Positions 1 to 7,741 of a DNA stretch of 64,000 bases are shown one piece after another (within the stretch, counting starts at the first letter, position 1; each line of letters opens with the position of its first letter). The stretch lies in the NCBI GenBank assembly GCA_040398465.1, contig JBBAUA010000009.1, positions 18,649 to 82,648 of the forward strand, given 5' to 3'. The position numbers and the translations under genes were made by a program. The notes beneath the pieces were generated by a model that worked only from the letters and a program-made list of their open reading frames with translations, did no database searches and was not told the origin of the DNA. Source of the stretch: UBA7672 sp040398465 (GTDB lineage Bacteria > Pseudomonadota > Alphaproteobacteria > Caulobacterales > Hyphomonadaceae).

Positions 1-1
1 G

Positions 2-736
2 CAGCCCGTGGCCGAGGGCGACTGGCTTCGCGTGGATGACGCCTATGCGGGGCAGATGGCGTATCGCGACCGGTTGCTGGAAGAGCGGCGCGATGAGGTT
101 GTCATGCGCGCGGCCGGACCGGTGGAGGCCGAGGCGGTGCTGCTGGATCAGGTGATCGCGGCGGTGCTGGCGCTGCCGGGGTTTGCGCGCGTTGAGGACG
201 GGATCAAGCGGCCGGATGGAATGGTGATAGATCCGGCGCGCGAGGACTCAGCGATCATCGCGGCGGCGAGGTTGGCGCAGGAGGATTTCCTGATCCTGGG
301 GCAGACCGGCGATGGCCATGTGCTGACATCCGCGGTGCTGTGCTTTCCGGCGAGCTGGTCGCTGCACCAGAAGATTGGGCGCAACATGCTGCGGATTCAT
401 GAGCCGGTGGATCGCTACGACGATGGCATCGCAAAACGCGTCAATCGCGTGATGGATGTCCTGCAGCAGGGCAACGCCGTGTGGCGCGCGAATGTGCTCT
501 GCTACAATGATCCGGAGTTGCACCAGCCAAGGCTGGAGCATGAGCGGCGGCCATTTGATCCCGCGGCTCCCGTGTGGGTGCGGGTAGAACGACAGTCGCT
601 GAAGCGGCTTACGGAAACGGCCACGGTGTTTGCAATCCACACCTATCTCGTGCCGCTGGAGGAGCTGACGCCGGAACAGTTGGCCACACTGCCGGACAAT
701 GTGCGGCGGGGCGGAAGCATGGGCGAAACCAACTGA
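2..736 (+). CDS. haem-dependent oxidative N-demethylase-like protein (DUF3445), 5' partial
   Basis: The frame is open to the left edge, so the true start lies outside the window; an in-frame GTG at position 8 is only the first possible internal start. The visible ~245 residues begin with an acidic/aromatic segment (DWLRVDDAYAGQM) followed by a helical RDRLLEER stretch, then LCFPASWSLHQKIGRNMLRIHEPVD, all typical of the DUF3445/HODM alpha-subunit-like family, whose best-studied members are haem-dependent oxidative N-demethylases. Members are usually somewhat longer than this fragment, consistent with a missing N-terminus. The stop codon overlaps the next start by one base (TGATG), implying translational coupling with the glycosylase gene. 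Substrate is unknown. Confidence 0.8.
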   Translation, partial: QPVAEGDWLRVDDAYAGQMAYRDRLLEERRDEVVMRAAGPVEAEAVLLDQVIAAVLALPGFARVEDGIKRPDGMVIDPAREDSAIIAAARLAQEDFLILGQTGDGHVLTSAVLCFPASWSLHQKIGRNMLRIHEPVDRYDDGIAKRVNRVMDVLQQGNAVWRANVLCYNDPELHQPRLEHERRPFDPAAPVWVRVERQSLKRLTETATVFAIHTYLVPLEELTPEQLATLPDNVRRGGSMGETN

Positions 737-1133
737 TGTCGCGCAGGGCTTCGGCGGCGGCCCATATCCTGCCGGACCGTCTCGCGCCGAATTTGCGCAT
801 CTGGTTCGTGGGCACGGCGGCGGGGCCGATGTCGGCGGCGGTTGGCGCCTACTATGCGCACCCGGGCAATCGGTTCTGGCGCGCGTTGCATGAGACGGGG
901 GTCACGCCGCGCCTGTTTGCACCGCATGAGTATCCGCTGCTGCTGGACCTCGGCGTGGGGCTGACGGATTTCTGCAAGACGAGCTGGGGCGTCGATGCGA
1001 AGATCGCGCGCGAGGCGTTCGATGTGGAGGGCTTCAGGCACAAGGTACAGCGGCTGAAGCCGGGCGCGCTCGCCTTCACGAGCAAGACTTCGGCCGGGCT
1101 CTGGCTCGGCAAATCGACAGGACGGATCAGCGT
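736..1133 (+). CDS. mismatch-specific/uracil DNA glycosylase-superfamily protein, 3' cut by assembly gap
   Basis: The start ATG overlaps the upstream stop. About 132 residues are visible before the N run. Motifs FVGTAAGPMSAAVGAYY and PGNRFWRAL, then LGVGLTDF and LAFTSKTSAGLWLG, are characteristic of the Mug/TDG-like branch of the uracil-DNA glycosylase superfamily, which excises U or T from mismatches in base-excision repair. The usual NPG-type motif carrying the activating Asn reads GTAAG here, as I recall for several alphaproteobacterial members, so the exact base specificity is uncertain. The remaining C-terminal part lies in the gap; the reading frame that appears to run across it into a different protein is a coincidence of the 100-N spacer. 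Confidence 0.75.
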
Positions 1134-1233
1134 NNNNNNNNNNNNNNNNNNNNNNNNNNNNNNNNNNNNNNNNNNNNNNNNNNNNNNNNNNNNNNNNNNN
1201 NNNNNNNNNNNNNNNNNNNNNNNNNNNNNNNNN
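1134..1233. other. assembly gap (100 N) between a glycosylase gene and an unrelated coding fragment
   Basis: Exactly 100 N. The flanks share no terminal overlap, so real DNA of unknown length is missing here: at least the glycosylase C-terminus and the start of the downstream coiled-coil protein. Confidence 0.95.
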
Positions 1234-1875
1234 CAGCTGGACACGCTGCCGCGCTTTGATGCGCTCGACCGCCAGTTCCAGATGGAAGAGCAGCGCCAGG
1301 TTGACCGGCTTGAGTCTGCCCGTCAGCGCGAGCGTGACCTGAACAGCCTGCCGGGCTCGGGAGTCTCCGCCGCCGGGCAGGCGATGCGCGACATGGATTA
1401 TCGGCGCGAGCGCGAACGCCTGCTGCAAAAGGCGGAGCAGGATCGGCAGGCGGTGGCGCGCGAGCGGATGCTGGCGGAGGCCGCGCTGCTGAACAGGCGC
1501 GTGCCGGCGACATCGACGGCGGTAGTGACATCGCAGGAGAGCTTCATCCTGCCGCCTGCCCCGTCGGGACAGTTTTATGCGCGCGTCGATGGGCGCTTCG
1601 TGCTGGTTGACAGGACGTCGGAGCTGGTGACGAGCATCTTGCCGGTTCAGCCGACCGATCCCACAGCCGATGTGCCCGCCGGGCCGCGGCCTCTGCCTGA
1701 CATGGGCGTGCCGGTGCGCCGCGTGTCGGCGACGTCTGCGCTGGTTATCCATGACCCTGCAACGCTGGCGCTGCCGGCCGCGCCCACGGGCCAGTTCTAT
1801 GCGCGCGTGGATGGCCGGATCGTGCTGGTCGATGTGCGGACGGAACTGCCCGTAAGGGTTGTGCGCGCGGGCTGA
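1234..1875 (+). CDS. C-terminal part of an Arg/Gln-rich coiled-coil protein with two DUF1236/RcnB-like motifs, 5' cut by gap
   Basis: About 213 residues remain. The first ~90 are charged and helical (RQREREL/RRERERLLQKAEQDRQ type), predicted coiled coil. Two near-identical segments follow: PAPSGQFYARVDGRFVLVD and PAAPTGQFYARVDGRIVLVD, about 80 residues apart, each followed by a short hydrophobic/basic strand. This GxxYxRVDGxxVLVD pattern resembles the C-terminal motif of DUF1236 and RcnB-type periplasmic proteins. The N-terminus, where a signal peptide would be expected, is in the gap. No enzymatic role can be assigned; a periplasmic or cell-surface location is inferred only from the motif family. 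Confidence 0.55.
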   Translation, partial: QLDTLPRFDALDRQFQMEEQRQVDRLESARQRERDLNSLPGSGVSAAGQAMRDMDYRRERERLLQKAEQDRQAVARERMLAEAALLNRRVPATSTAVVTSQESFILPPAPSGQFYARVDGRFVLVDRTSELVTSILPVQPTDPTADVPAGPRPLPDMGVPVRRVSATSALVIHDPATLALPAAPTGQFYARVDGRIVLVDVRTELPVRVVRAG

Positions 1876-1950
1876 ACTGCGCTTGGGGCTGGTTTACCCT
1901 TGCGCACGTGGCGGATGGCCCCCATTCTCATCCCCATCGTCAACTTTGCG

Positions 1951-1966
1951 AAAGGAGGTGATCCAA
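1951..1966 (+). promoter_or_regulatory. extreme Shine-Dalgarno: 16-nt complement of the 16S rRNA 3' end
   Basis: AAAGGAGGTGATCCAA is complementary along its whole length to the canonical 3' end of bacterial 16S rRNA (TTGGATCACCTCCTTT). Ordinary ribosome binding sites match 4-7 nt. The last A is the first base of the ATG of the 26-codon ORF, so the anti-SD duplex would reach into the start codon. Confidence 0.75.
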
Positions 1967-2046
1967 TGTCAGTCACTATGAGCCGGGGCGGAGCCCTGTC
2001 GGTCAGTCTGTCGTTCGGAGCAACCTCCGGTCGTCGGCCAAGCTGA
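1966..2046 (+). CDS. 26-residue micro-ORF behind an extreme Shine-Dalgarno sequence
   Basis: ATG at 1966, TGA at 2044-2046. The product is Ser/Gly/Arg-rich, begins MSVTMSRGGAL and ends GRRPS, with no recognisable domain, signal or helix. It is preceded by a 16-nt complement to the 16S 3' end. Downstream are a GGGGC-TCGA-GCCCC mini-hairpin (2061-2074) and a strong intrinsic terminator, so the unit looks like a stand-alone short transcript unrelated to the amine oxidase gene that follows. It may encode a real peptide, or translation itself may matter, as in a ribosome-binding RNA or leader. Function unknown. Confidence 0.5.
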   Translation: MSVTMSRGGALSVSLSFGATSGRRPS

Positions 2047-2087
2047 CGGAAGTAATTCCAGGGGCTCGAGCCCCGCTCAATGACGAG

Positions 2088-2122
2088 AAGGGCCGCCGGC
2101 ACACGCCGCGCGGCCCTTTTTG
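2088..2122 (+). terminator. intrinsic terminator after the micro-ORF
   Basis: A stem AAGGGCCGC/GCGGCCCTT, extended inside by CGGC-ACAC-GCCG with one bulged C, is followed by TTTTTGTTT. It closes the transcript carrying the 26-codon ORF. Confidence 0.85.
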
Positions 2123-2214
2123 TTTGTGTCCGGCCTGTCTCGGGTGGTGGCTTGCGGTGTCTTGTCTCCGGGACCGGAGCAAGCCTTACATCGGGCAGGA
2201 CAACGGGGAGCCGG

Positions 2215-3750
2215 ATGGCGCGGACACAGCTGCTCAGCTGGATCGACGGACGCTTGCGCGCGGCGCGGGCGCACCTTGGCGTGGCGGGCCCGCGTGCTCT
2301 GAGCCGCCGGGCGATGCTTGCCATGCTGGCGACGGCGGCCTGCACGCCGCAGGCAGGTCCTGAACTGAACGGGGAAGCGGGTTCGGTGGCGATCGTCGGC
2401 GGCGGCGCGTCGGGCCTGGTGGCGGCGTGGCGGCTGGCGAGCGCAGGCGCGACGGTGGACGTGTTCGAATCGAGCGGACGGCTGGGCGGGCGGATGTACA
2501 CGCTGCGCGACTTTACGCCCGAGGGACAGTTCTGCGAGCTGGGCGGCGAGTTCGTCGACAGTGGTGATGCGGCGCTACTGCGCGTGTGCGGCGAGCTTGG
2601 CGTGCGGGTCGAGCCGATGGCGCCGCAGGGCGCCAAGCCTACGCTCTACGATGTTGGCGGATTCCAGTGGGGCGATGCTGACCTGCTTGATCCCGCGGGA
2701 CCCACCGGACCATTCCTAGCGATCGCCCTGCGCGTGGCGGCGGACCAGGCAGCGCTGCTGGATGCGGCGGGCGGATGGACGGAGCGGGCAAGACAGCTCG
2801 ATGACCTGCCGCTGTCGGACTATCTCGAGAGCCTCGCGGAATCGACCGAGCCTTGGGTGATCGACCTGCTGGCGTTGGCGTGGCACGCGGCGTTTGGCGT
2901 CGCCATACGTGAGCAATCCTCGCTCAACTTCGTGGATCTCGTCGGAACGGACACGGCCAGGCCGTTTGCGCTGTTCGGCAAGCGTGACGGAGCGCTGCGG
3001 ATTGCGGGTGGATCGTCGAGCTTGCCGGACGCGCTCGAGCGGCGCCTGTCGGGCGAGCCGCTGGTGCAGCGCGTCGCAATTCACAAGCGGCATCAGCTGG
3101 CGGCGATCGCGCGCAGCGAGGGCGGTCTGAAGCTGAGTTTCCGCACGGCCGACGGCTCGCCGTTCGAACGGACGTTTGCCCATGTCGTGATGGCCATGCC
3201 CTTCACGCGGCTGCGCGAGATCAGGGGGCTGGGCGGACTCGCGCTGCCGGCGGACAAGATGATGGTGATCAACGAACTCGGCCACGGCGCGACCGCCAAG
3301 CTTATCGTGGGCGCGGATGCGCGGCCGGCGCATGGCAGGACAATCTCGGATCGTGGCTTCCAGACGCTGTGGGAGTCGAGCGTGGGCCAGGCGGGAGATG
3401 GCGCGGTGTTGACCAACTGCTTCGCGGGCGAGGCCGCGAGGGGCGAGGAAGCACAGGCGCTGGCGCGGCTGCAGGCGGGGCTGTCAGTCCTGTCGCCGGA
3501 AGTGGCGCAGTCGTTGACGCCGAAAGTGCGGACGAGCCTGTTCTGGGCGAACCATCCGCACACGCGGGGAAGCCGGGCGACCTGTCTGACGGGGCAGTAC
3601 ACGCGTTATCCGGAAATTGCAGCGCGCGTGGAACTCGACGGGCGGCTGGTGTTCGCTGGCGAGCAGACGGCCATGTCCGCGATGGGAACCATGGATGGGG
3701 CGGTGGCGGCGGGCGAACGCGCCGCGCGGGACCTGCTTGCCGCTGGTTAG
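2215..3750 (+). CDS. flavin-containing amine oxidase family protein
   Basis: 511 residues from ATG 2215, chosen because CAACGGGGAG lies just upstream. Residues ~20-45 contain SRRAMLAMLATAACTP, a twin-arginine-like, possibly lipidated export signal. At ~57 a dinucleotide-binding fold follows (VAIVGGGASGLVAAWRLASAG, VFESSGRLGGRMYT), and the C-terminal FAD-contact motif RLVFAGEQTAMSAMGTMDGAVAAGERAA is at ~470-505. This is the arrangement of monoamine oxidase/amino-acid oxidase-type FAD enzymes. The substrate cannot be read from sequence. It is separated from the upstream micro-ORF by a terminator, so it needs its own promoter in the short region 2123-2214, where none is obvious. Confidence 0.85.
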   Translation: MARTQLLSWIDGRLRAARAHLGVAGPRALSRRAMLAMLATAACTPQAGPELNGEAGSVAIVGGGASGLVAAWRLASAGATVDVFESSGRLGGRMYTLRDFTPEGQFCELGGEFVDSGDAALLRVCGELGVRVEPMAPQGAKPTLYDVGGFQWGDADLLDPAGPTGPFLAIALRVAADQAALLDAAGGWTERARQLDDLPLSDYLESLAESTEPWVIDLLALAWHAAFGVAIREQSSLNFVDLVGTDTARPFALFGKRDGALRIAGGSSSLPDALERRLSGEPLVQRVAIHKRHQLAAIARSEGGLKLSFRTADGSPFERTFAHVVMAMPFTRLREIRGLGGLALPADKMMVINELGHGATAKLIVGADARPAHGRTISDRGFQTLWESSVGQAGDGAVLTNCFAGEAARGEEAQALARLQAGLSVLSPEVAQSLTPKVRTSLFWANHPHTRGSRATCLTGQYTRYPEIAARVELDGRLVFAGEQTAMSAMGTMDGAVAAGERAARDLLAAG

Positions 3751-3804
3751 TGCGGGAACGTCCTGGCCTGCCATGGGTTAGTTCCCGGACACAGGGATCC
3801 AGCC

Positions 3805-4035
3805 ATGAACGCCTTCCTTCTCGCGGCCGTCAGCCTCGGCGCCATCCTCGTCACAGCGACGCGCGCGCCTGAACAACTGGTTCTTGGCAACGAGCACCGC
3901 TATGCCGCAGACGACGCCGAAGTCGCGCGCCTGATGGAAGAAGCTCCAGATGCAGGCGGGCTCGCTGAGATCGTGTTCGCGAACCCCGAGACGGGCGCAG
4001 ACACGAAAGTCTCGATGATTGCGTTCAGGGATTGA
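3805..4035 (+). CDS. small exported or membrane-anchored hypothetical protein
   Basis: 76 residues. Residues 1-20 (NAFLLAAVSLGAILVTATRA) form a hydrophobic signal or anchor; the remainder is acidic, with EVARLMEEAPDAGGLAEIVF. A weak AGGGAT precedes the ATG. It sits 54 bp after the amine oxidase gene on the same strand and may be co-transcribed. I recognise no family. Codon use and the signal sequence favour a real gene over chance. Confidence 0.5.
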   Translation: MNAFLLAAVSLGAILVTATRAPEQLVLGNEHRYAADDAEVARLMEEAPDAGGLAEIVFANPETGADTKVSMIAFRD

Positions 4036-4222
4036 GCTTCTAGGCCGCCCGCCAGCATCAGCGTAGTGATCGGAAATTAGACCGTCGGCTTGTCTTAGAC
4101 GGGCAACGGCCGCTTCGAGACCGCGAGCGTTGCGGGGCGCAGGCGCGCGTTAAGCTGCGGCGGTGCAGGGGCCGACACGCTTTTGCGACGAATAACACTT
4201 CACGCAAACGAGCATTGACGAA

Positions 4223-5284
4223 CTATGCTCGCAGTAGCCCCAGCCGGTCGCCCGCGTAAACGCCCGTGGTGATCGGCTCCCACCAGTCGCGGTTGGTGAG
4301 GTACCAGTCGACGGTGCGGCGGAGGCCATCCTCGAAGGTGACGGAGGGTTTCCAGCTGAATTCAGATTCGATCTTTGCGCTGTCGATGGCGTAGCGCTTG
4401 TCGTGGCCGGGGCGGTCCTGAACGAAGGTGATAAGGCGTTTGGCCGTCTCGCCGGCGGGACGCGACTTGATTGGGTCGAACAGGCCGCAGAGGGCGGTGA
4501 CGACGTTGAGATTGGTGCGCTCGGCGCGGCCGCCGATGCAGTAGGTCTCGCCGGGGCGGCCATGCTCGACCAGCGTGCGCAGGGCGCGTGCGTGGTCTTC
4601 GACGAATAGCCAGTCGCGGATGTTCGAGCCATCGCCATAGACCGGCAGCGGTTTGTCGTTCATCGCGTTGATGATCATCAGCGGGATGAGCTTTTCCGGG
4701 AAATGGTAGGGGCCGTAATTGTTCGAGCAGTTTGAGATGACGATCGGCAGGCCATAGGTGTGGCCCCAGGCGCTGACGAGATGGTCGGACGCGGCCTTGC
4801 TCGCCGAATAGGGCGAGCGCGGATCGAAGGCGGTGGTCTCGCTGAAACAGCCCGTCGGACCGAGTGAGCCATAGACCTCGTCCGTCGACACGGCGAGGAA
4901 GCGGAACTTGTCCTTCTTCTCCGGCGGGAGCGTTTTCCAGTAGCCGAGGGCGGACTCGAGCAGCGCGTGCGTGCCGACGATGTTGGTCTGGATGAAGCTT
5001 GCCGAGCCAGTGATCGAGCGGTCGACATGTGATTCAGCGGCAAGGTGCATGATCGCGTCGGGCTGGACGCGGGCGAGGAGAGCATCGATCAGCGGGCGGT
5101 CGCCGATATCGCCCTTTACGAATTCGTAGCGCGGATCGGACGCGATCATCGCGAGCGACTGGAGGTTGCCAGCGTAGGTGAGCTTGTCGAGGTTCACCAG
5201 CGACCAGCCGGTCTGGGCGATCACCTGCCGGCAGACCTCGGATCCGATGAAGCCGGCGCCGCCCGTGACCAGAAGCTTTTTCAT
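4223..5284 (-). CDS. rfbB: dTDP-glucose 4,6-dehydratase
   Basis: 353 residues from ATG at 5284 (a TTG one codon upstream is also in frame). This is an extended short-chain dehydrogenase: N-terminal NAD motif GGAGFIG (~res 8-14), AAESHVDRSI, catalytic Thr-Asp-Glu in STDEVYGS, YSASK (Tyr/Lys dyad), SNNYGPYHFPEKLIP and DWLFVEDHARAL. It converts dTDP-glucose to dTDP-4-keto-6-deoxyglucose in the cytoplasm, a precursor of rhamnose and other deoxysugars for surface polysaccharide. The usual partners rfbA, rfbC and rfbD are not adjacent. It lies directly downstream of tRNA-Leu on the same strand, so it may be read from the tRNA promoter or be a locus acquired next to a tRNA. Confidence 0.95.
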   Translation of the reverse strand: MKKLLVTGGAGFIGSEVCRQVIAQTGWSLVNLDKLTYAGNLQSLAMIASDPRYEFVKGDIGDRPLIDALLARVQPDAIMHLAAESHVDRSITGSASFIQTNIVGTHALLESALGYWKTLPPEKKDKFRFLAVSTDEVYGSLGPTGCFSETTAFDPRSPYSASKAASDHLVSAWGHTYGLPIVISNCSNNYGPYHFPEKLIPLMIINAMNDKPLPVYGDGSNIRDWLFVEDHARALRTLVEHGRPGETYCIGGRAERTNLNVVTALCGLFDPIKSRPAGETAKRLITFVQDRPGHDKRYAIDSAKIESEFSWKPSVTFEDGLRRTVDWYLTNRDWWEPITTGVYAGDRLGLLRA

Positions 5285-5353
5285 CAAGACACACGGCTCC
5301 GCGATTGCCGTGGATTTAGGGTGGGCGCCTGCCCAACGTCAACGCATTGGCGC

Positions 5354-5440
5354 TGGTACGGGAGGTGGGGGTCGAACCCACAAATCCGTTAGGACGGTGG
5401 ATTTTGAGTCCACTGCGTCTGCCAATTCCGCCACTCCCGC
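5354..5440 (-). tRNA. tRNA-Leu (anticodon CAA)
   Basis: 87 nt with class-II shape on the minus strand: acceptor GCGGGAG pairs with CTCCCGT (one G-U), D arm GGCGGAATTGGCAGACGC, anticodon stem GTGGA/TCCAC with loop CTCAAAA (anticodon CAA), a long variable arm, and T arm GTGGGTTCGACCCCCAC. The 3' CCA is encoded. Confidence 0.95.
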
Positions 5441-5698
5441 GCGGGGCGGACTGATTAGCGCAATGATGGGGGCTTGGCCAGCCGGTGTCAGAGGATCAGG
5501 GCTGACGGGCTTGCCAGCTGCAACGCCACGAACGCGCCGAGGAAGACGCACAGGAACCAGTGCGGCGCAACGCGCATGGAGGCGGTCTGGATACGGCGGA
5601 GCGTGGCCATGGATGCGACCCGGTACTGACAGCGAGCAGGCGGACCATCCACCGGCTCAACCCGGTTTTCGCACAACGATCGCAAAGATCCGGTTCAC

Positions 5699-5734
5699 GG
5701 ATTGCAGAAACTTCGATGGAATTTTCCGCAATCC
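5699..5734 (-). other. long hairpin immediately downstream of the yqaA stop codon
   Basis: GGATTGC-x-GAAA-x-TTC-GATG-GAA-x-TTTC-x-GCAATCC folds into about 14 bp with two mismatches and a four-base loop. On the minus strand it begins within the yqaA stop codon. No T-run follows, so it is more likely an mRNA 3'-end or processing structure than a classical terminator. The rest of 5441-5698 shows nothing convincing. Confidence 0.5.
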
Positions 5735-6372
5735 TAGTGAAGCAGGGCGGCGACGGCGAAGCCGCCGACGAGGACAGCCAGGAAAAGAAGCATGAACAGG
5801 CCGACGCGCTTCTCGATGATCGGGGCGAGCGTCGGGCCGAACTTCTGGAACAGCCATGCAACCAGGAAGAACCGGATGCCGCGGGTGACGAGGCAGGCGG
5901 CCACGAAGATCGGCAGGTTGAACGCCATGGCGCCGGAGACGATTGTGACCAGCTTGAACGGGATCGGCGTGACGCCCTTCAGGAAGATGATCCAGACGCC
6001 GGCCGTGGCGTAGGCGAGGCGCAGTTCCTCTTCCTTGCCGCCATAGCCGAAGAAGCCGATGATCTGCGAGCCCACGGCTTCCCACAGGTAGAAGCCAATC
6101 GCGTAGCCCAGCAATGCTCCGAAGACGGACGCAATCGTGCAGCCCACGGCGTAGCGGACCCAGCGTTCGGGCCGGGCGAAGCACATGGGGGCGAGCATCA
6201 CGTCAGGCGGGATCGGGAAGAACGAGCTCTCTGTGAAAGACACCGTGAAGAGCGCAGGCTCGGCGTGCCGGCCGGCGGCAAGGCGCATGACCCAGTTGTA
6301 CATGGCCCCAAGCGGGCCCTTCGCCTGCGGCGTGTGCGGGGCAGCAGGAGAGATCGTGGTGGCGTCGGTCAT
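5734..6372 (-). CDS. yqaA: YqaA/DedA-type VTT-domain inner-membrane protein
   Basis: 212 residues. It has several hydrophobic helices and the SNARE-associated/VTT-domain signature: FTESSFFPIPPDVMLAPM near residue 48, a Gly-rich helix GALLGYAIGFYLWEAVGS, then FLKGVTPIPFKLVTIVSGAM with paired Pro residues, and RGIRFFLVAWLF. This matches the YqaA subgroup (COG1238) of the DedA superfamily, whose members are implicated in lipid scrambling or undecaprenyl-phosphate handling; YqaA itself is poorly defined. It is divergently oriented to dsbB with ~177 bp between them. Confidence 0.85.
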   Translation of the reverse strand: MTDATTISPAAPHTPQAKGPLGAMYNWVMRLAAGRHAEPALFTVSFTESSFFPIPPDVMLAPMCFARPERWVRYAVGCTIASVFGALLGYAIGFYLWEAVGSQIIGFFGYGGKEEELRLAYATAGVWIIFLKGVTPIPFKLVTIVSGAMAFNLPIFVAACLVTRGIRFFLVAWLFQKFGPTLAPIIEKRVGLFMLLFLAVLVGGFAVAALLH

Positions 6373-6549
6373 GAGTGGCCGGGTGTCCGCGATTCAGTGG
6401 TTAAGTTCGATTTGCGCGCTTAGCACATGCAGGAGGGGAAATAACCCTGCGAAGGCGGCAAGATAACGGCGGCATGTCAACGTAAGGTCAATTCGCGGCC
6501 AGCCCTTTCGTCGCATTGTCGCCTTGTCCGCCCCGGATAACGTCTTCCC

Positions 6550-7104
6550 ATGAACAGGCTGCCGTTTGACCGGATCCGGTGGCCGCTGGTCGCCCTGCTG
6601 GCGTCAGCGGCGACGCTAGGCGTGGCCTATTTCTTCGAGATGGTCCTGAACCAGGCGCCTTGTCAGATGTGCTGGTGGCAGCGTTACGCTTATTTCGCGG
6701 CCGGACCGATTGCGCTGGTGGCGATCGCGCTGAAATGGCGCGGGGCCGGGCCGCGGCTGATGACGACGTTCTCGATCCTGCTTGCCCTCACATTCATGAC
6801 AGGTTTCGTGATCGCGGCGTGGCATGCGCTGTTCGAGTGGGATCTTGCGCCGGGGCCTGCGGGCTGCACGGCGATCAGCGCTGGCGCCCTGCCCGAGGAT
6901 GTGCCGCTGAGCGAGCTGCTGAACCGTCCGCAGGCGATCCCCTCGTGCAAGGAGGCGCTGTGGCGTGTTCCGGACCAGCCGTGGGGTCTTTCGATGGCTG
7001 GGCTGAATGCGGTGTGGTCGATGGTGCTCGCGGCATTGAGCCTGTATTCGGCCAGCCAACCGCCGATGCATACGGATACGGCGAACGAAATGGTGCAGCC
7101 ATGA
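6550..7104 (+). CDS. dsbB: disulfide bond formation protein B
   Basis: 184 residues with four membrane helices. The first periplasmic loop carries the quinone-reducing pair in APCQMCWWQR (~res 37-46). A second periplasmic loop has further cysteines (PAGCTAIS and IPSCKEALW), equivalent to the DsbA-facing pair. DsbB reoxidises DsbA and passes electrons to ubiquinone. The stop overlaps the coq7 start (ATGA), coupling it with a ubiquinone-biosynthesis gene, which is functionally sensible because DsbB uses the quinone pool. Confidence 0.9.
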   Translation: MNRLPFDRIRWPLVALLASAATLGVAYFFEMVLNQAPCQMCWWQRYAYFAAGPIALVAIALKWRGAGPRLMTTFSILLALTFMTGFVIAAWHALFEWDLAPGPAGCTAISAGALPEDVPLSELLNRPQAIPSCKEALWRVPDQPWGLSMAGLNAVWSMVLAALSLYSASQPPMHTDTANEMVQP

Positions 7105-7634
7105 GCATGAGCCGCCATCGCCGTGAGGAAATCCTGCGGGTCGACCATGCCGGCGAGTATGGCGCGGTTGCGATCTACAAGGGCCAGCTTGCCGTGTTCG
7201 AGCGGCAGCATGGCAAGGAGCGCATTGTCGGCCAGCTCAAGGAGATGGCGGCGCAGGAGCAGGAGCATCTTGACGCGTTCGATCGCATGCTGAGCGCGGG
7301 AAGCGTGCGGCCGACGGCGATGTCGCCGGTGTGGAATGCGGCTGGCTTTGCCCTTGGCGTGGGTACGGCCTTGCTCGGTGAGAAGGCCGCGCATGCGTGC
7401 ACTGAGGCGGTCGAGACGGTGATCGAGGAGCACTATGGCGACCAGGTCGTCGAGCTGCGCGAGGCGGGCGACCAGGAACTGGCCGAGACGATGGCGAAGT
7501 TCCAGGAGGAGGAAGTCTCCCACAAGGAGCTCGCCGCTTCCGAGGGCGCAGCGGAAGCGCCGGCCTATCCTCTGCTGTCGGCGATCATCCGGACGGGATG
7601 CAGGCTGGCGATCAGGATCAGCGAGAAAGTCTAG
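7101..7634 (+). CDS. coq7: demethoxyubiquinone hydroxylase (COQ7/CAT5 family)
   Basis: 177 residues from the ATG overlapping the dsbB stop. Di-iron ligands are visible in the two-fold repeated pattern: ILRVDHAGEYGAV, the AAQEQEHLDAF helix (EQEH), CTEAVETVIEEHYGDQ (EEH) and FQEEEVSHKELA (EEEVSH). The length matches the short alphaproteobacterial COQ7, not the longer UbiF flavin enzyme. It carries out C-6 hydroxylation late in ubiquinone biosynthesis at the inner membrane. Confidence 0.92.
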   Translation: MSMSRHRREEILRVDHAGEYGAVAIYKGQLAVFERQHGKERIVGQLKEMAAQEQEHLDAFDRMLSAGSVRPTAMSPVWNAAGFALGVGTALLGEKAAHACTEAVETVIEEHYGDQVVELREAGDQELAETMAKFQEEEVSHKELAASEGAAEAPAYPLLSAIIRTGCRLAIRISEKV

Positions 7635-7741
7635 CACGGACGCCTAGGGGGCGGAGTTGCCCTTGAACGGGGCCGCCCCTAGCATCAGCGTTCGTCTTGC
7701 CGCCGCTCGTGCGGCGCCGTCAGCTTCTCAGCGAGGACATA

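Noticed and set aside
5488..5610. 40-codon minus-strand ORF with a hydrophobic segment between tRNA-Leu and yqaA
   Set aside because: No ribosome site and no recognisable pattern; a hydrophobic stretch of this length can arise by chance.
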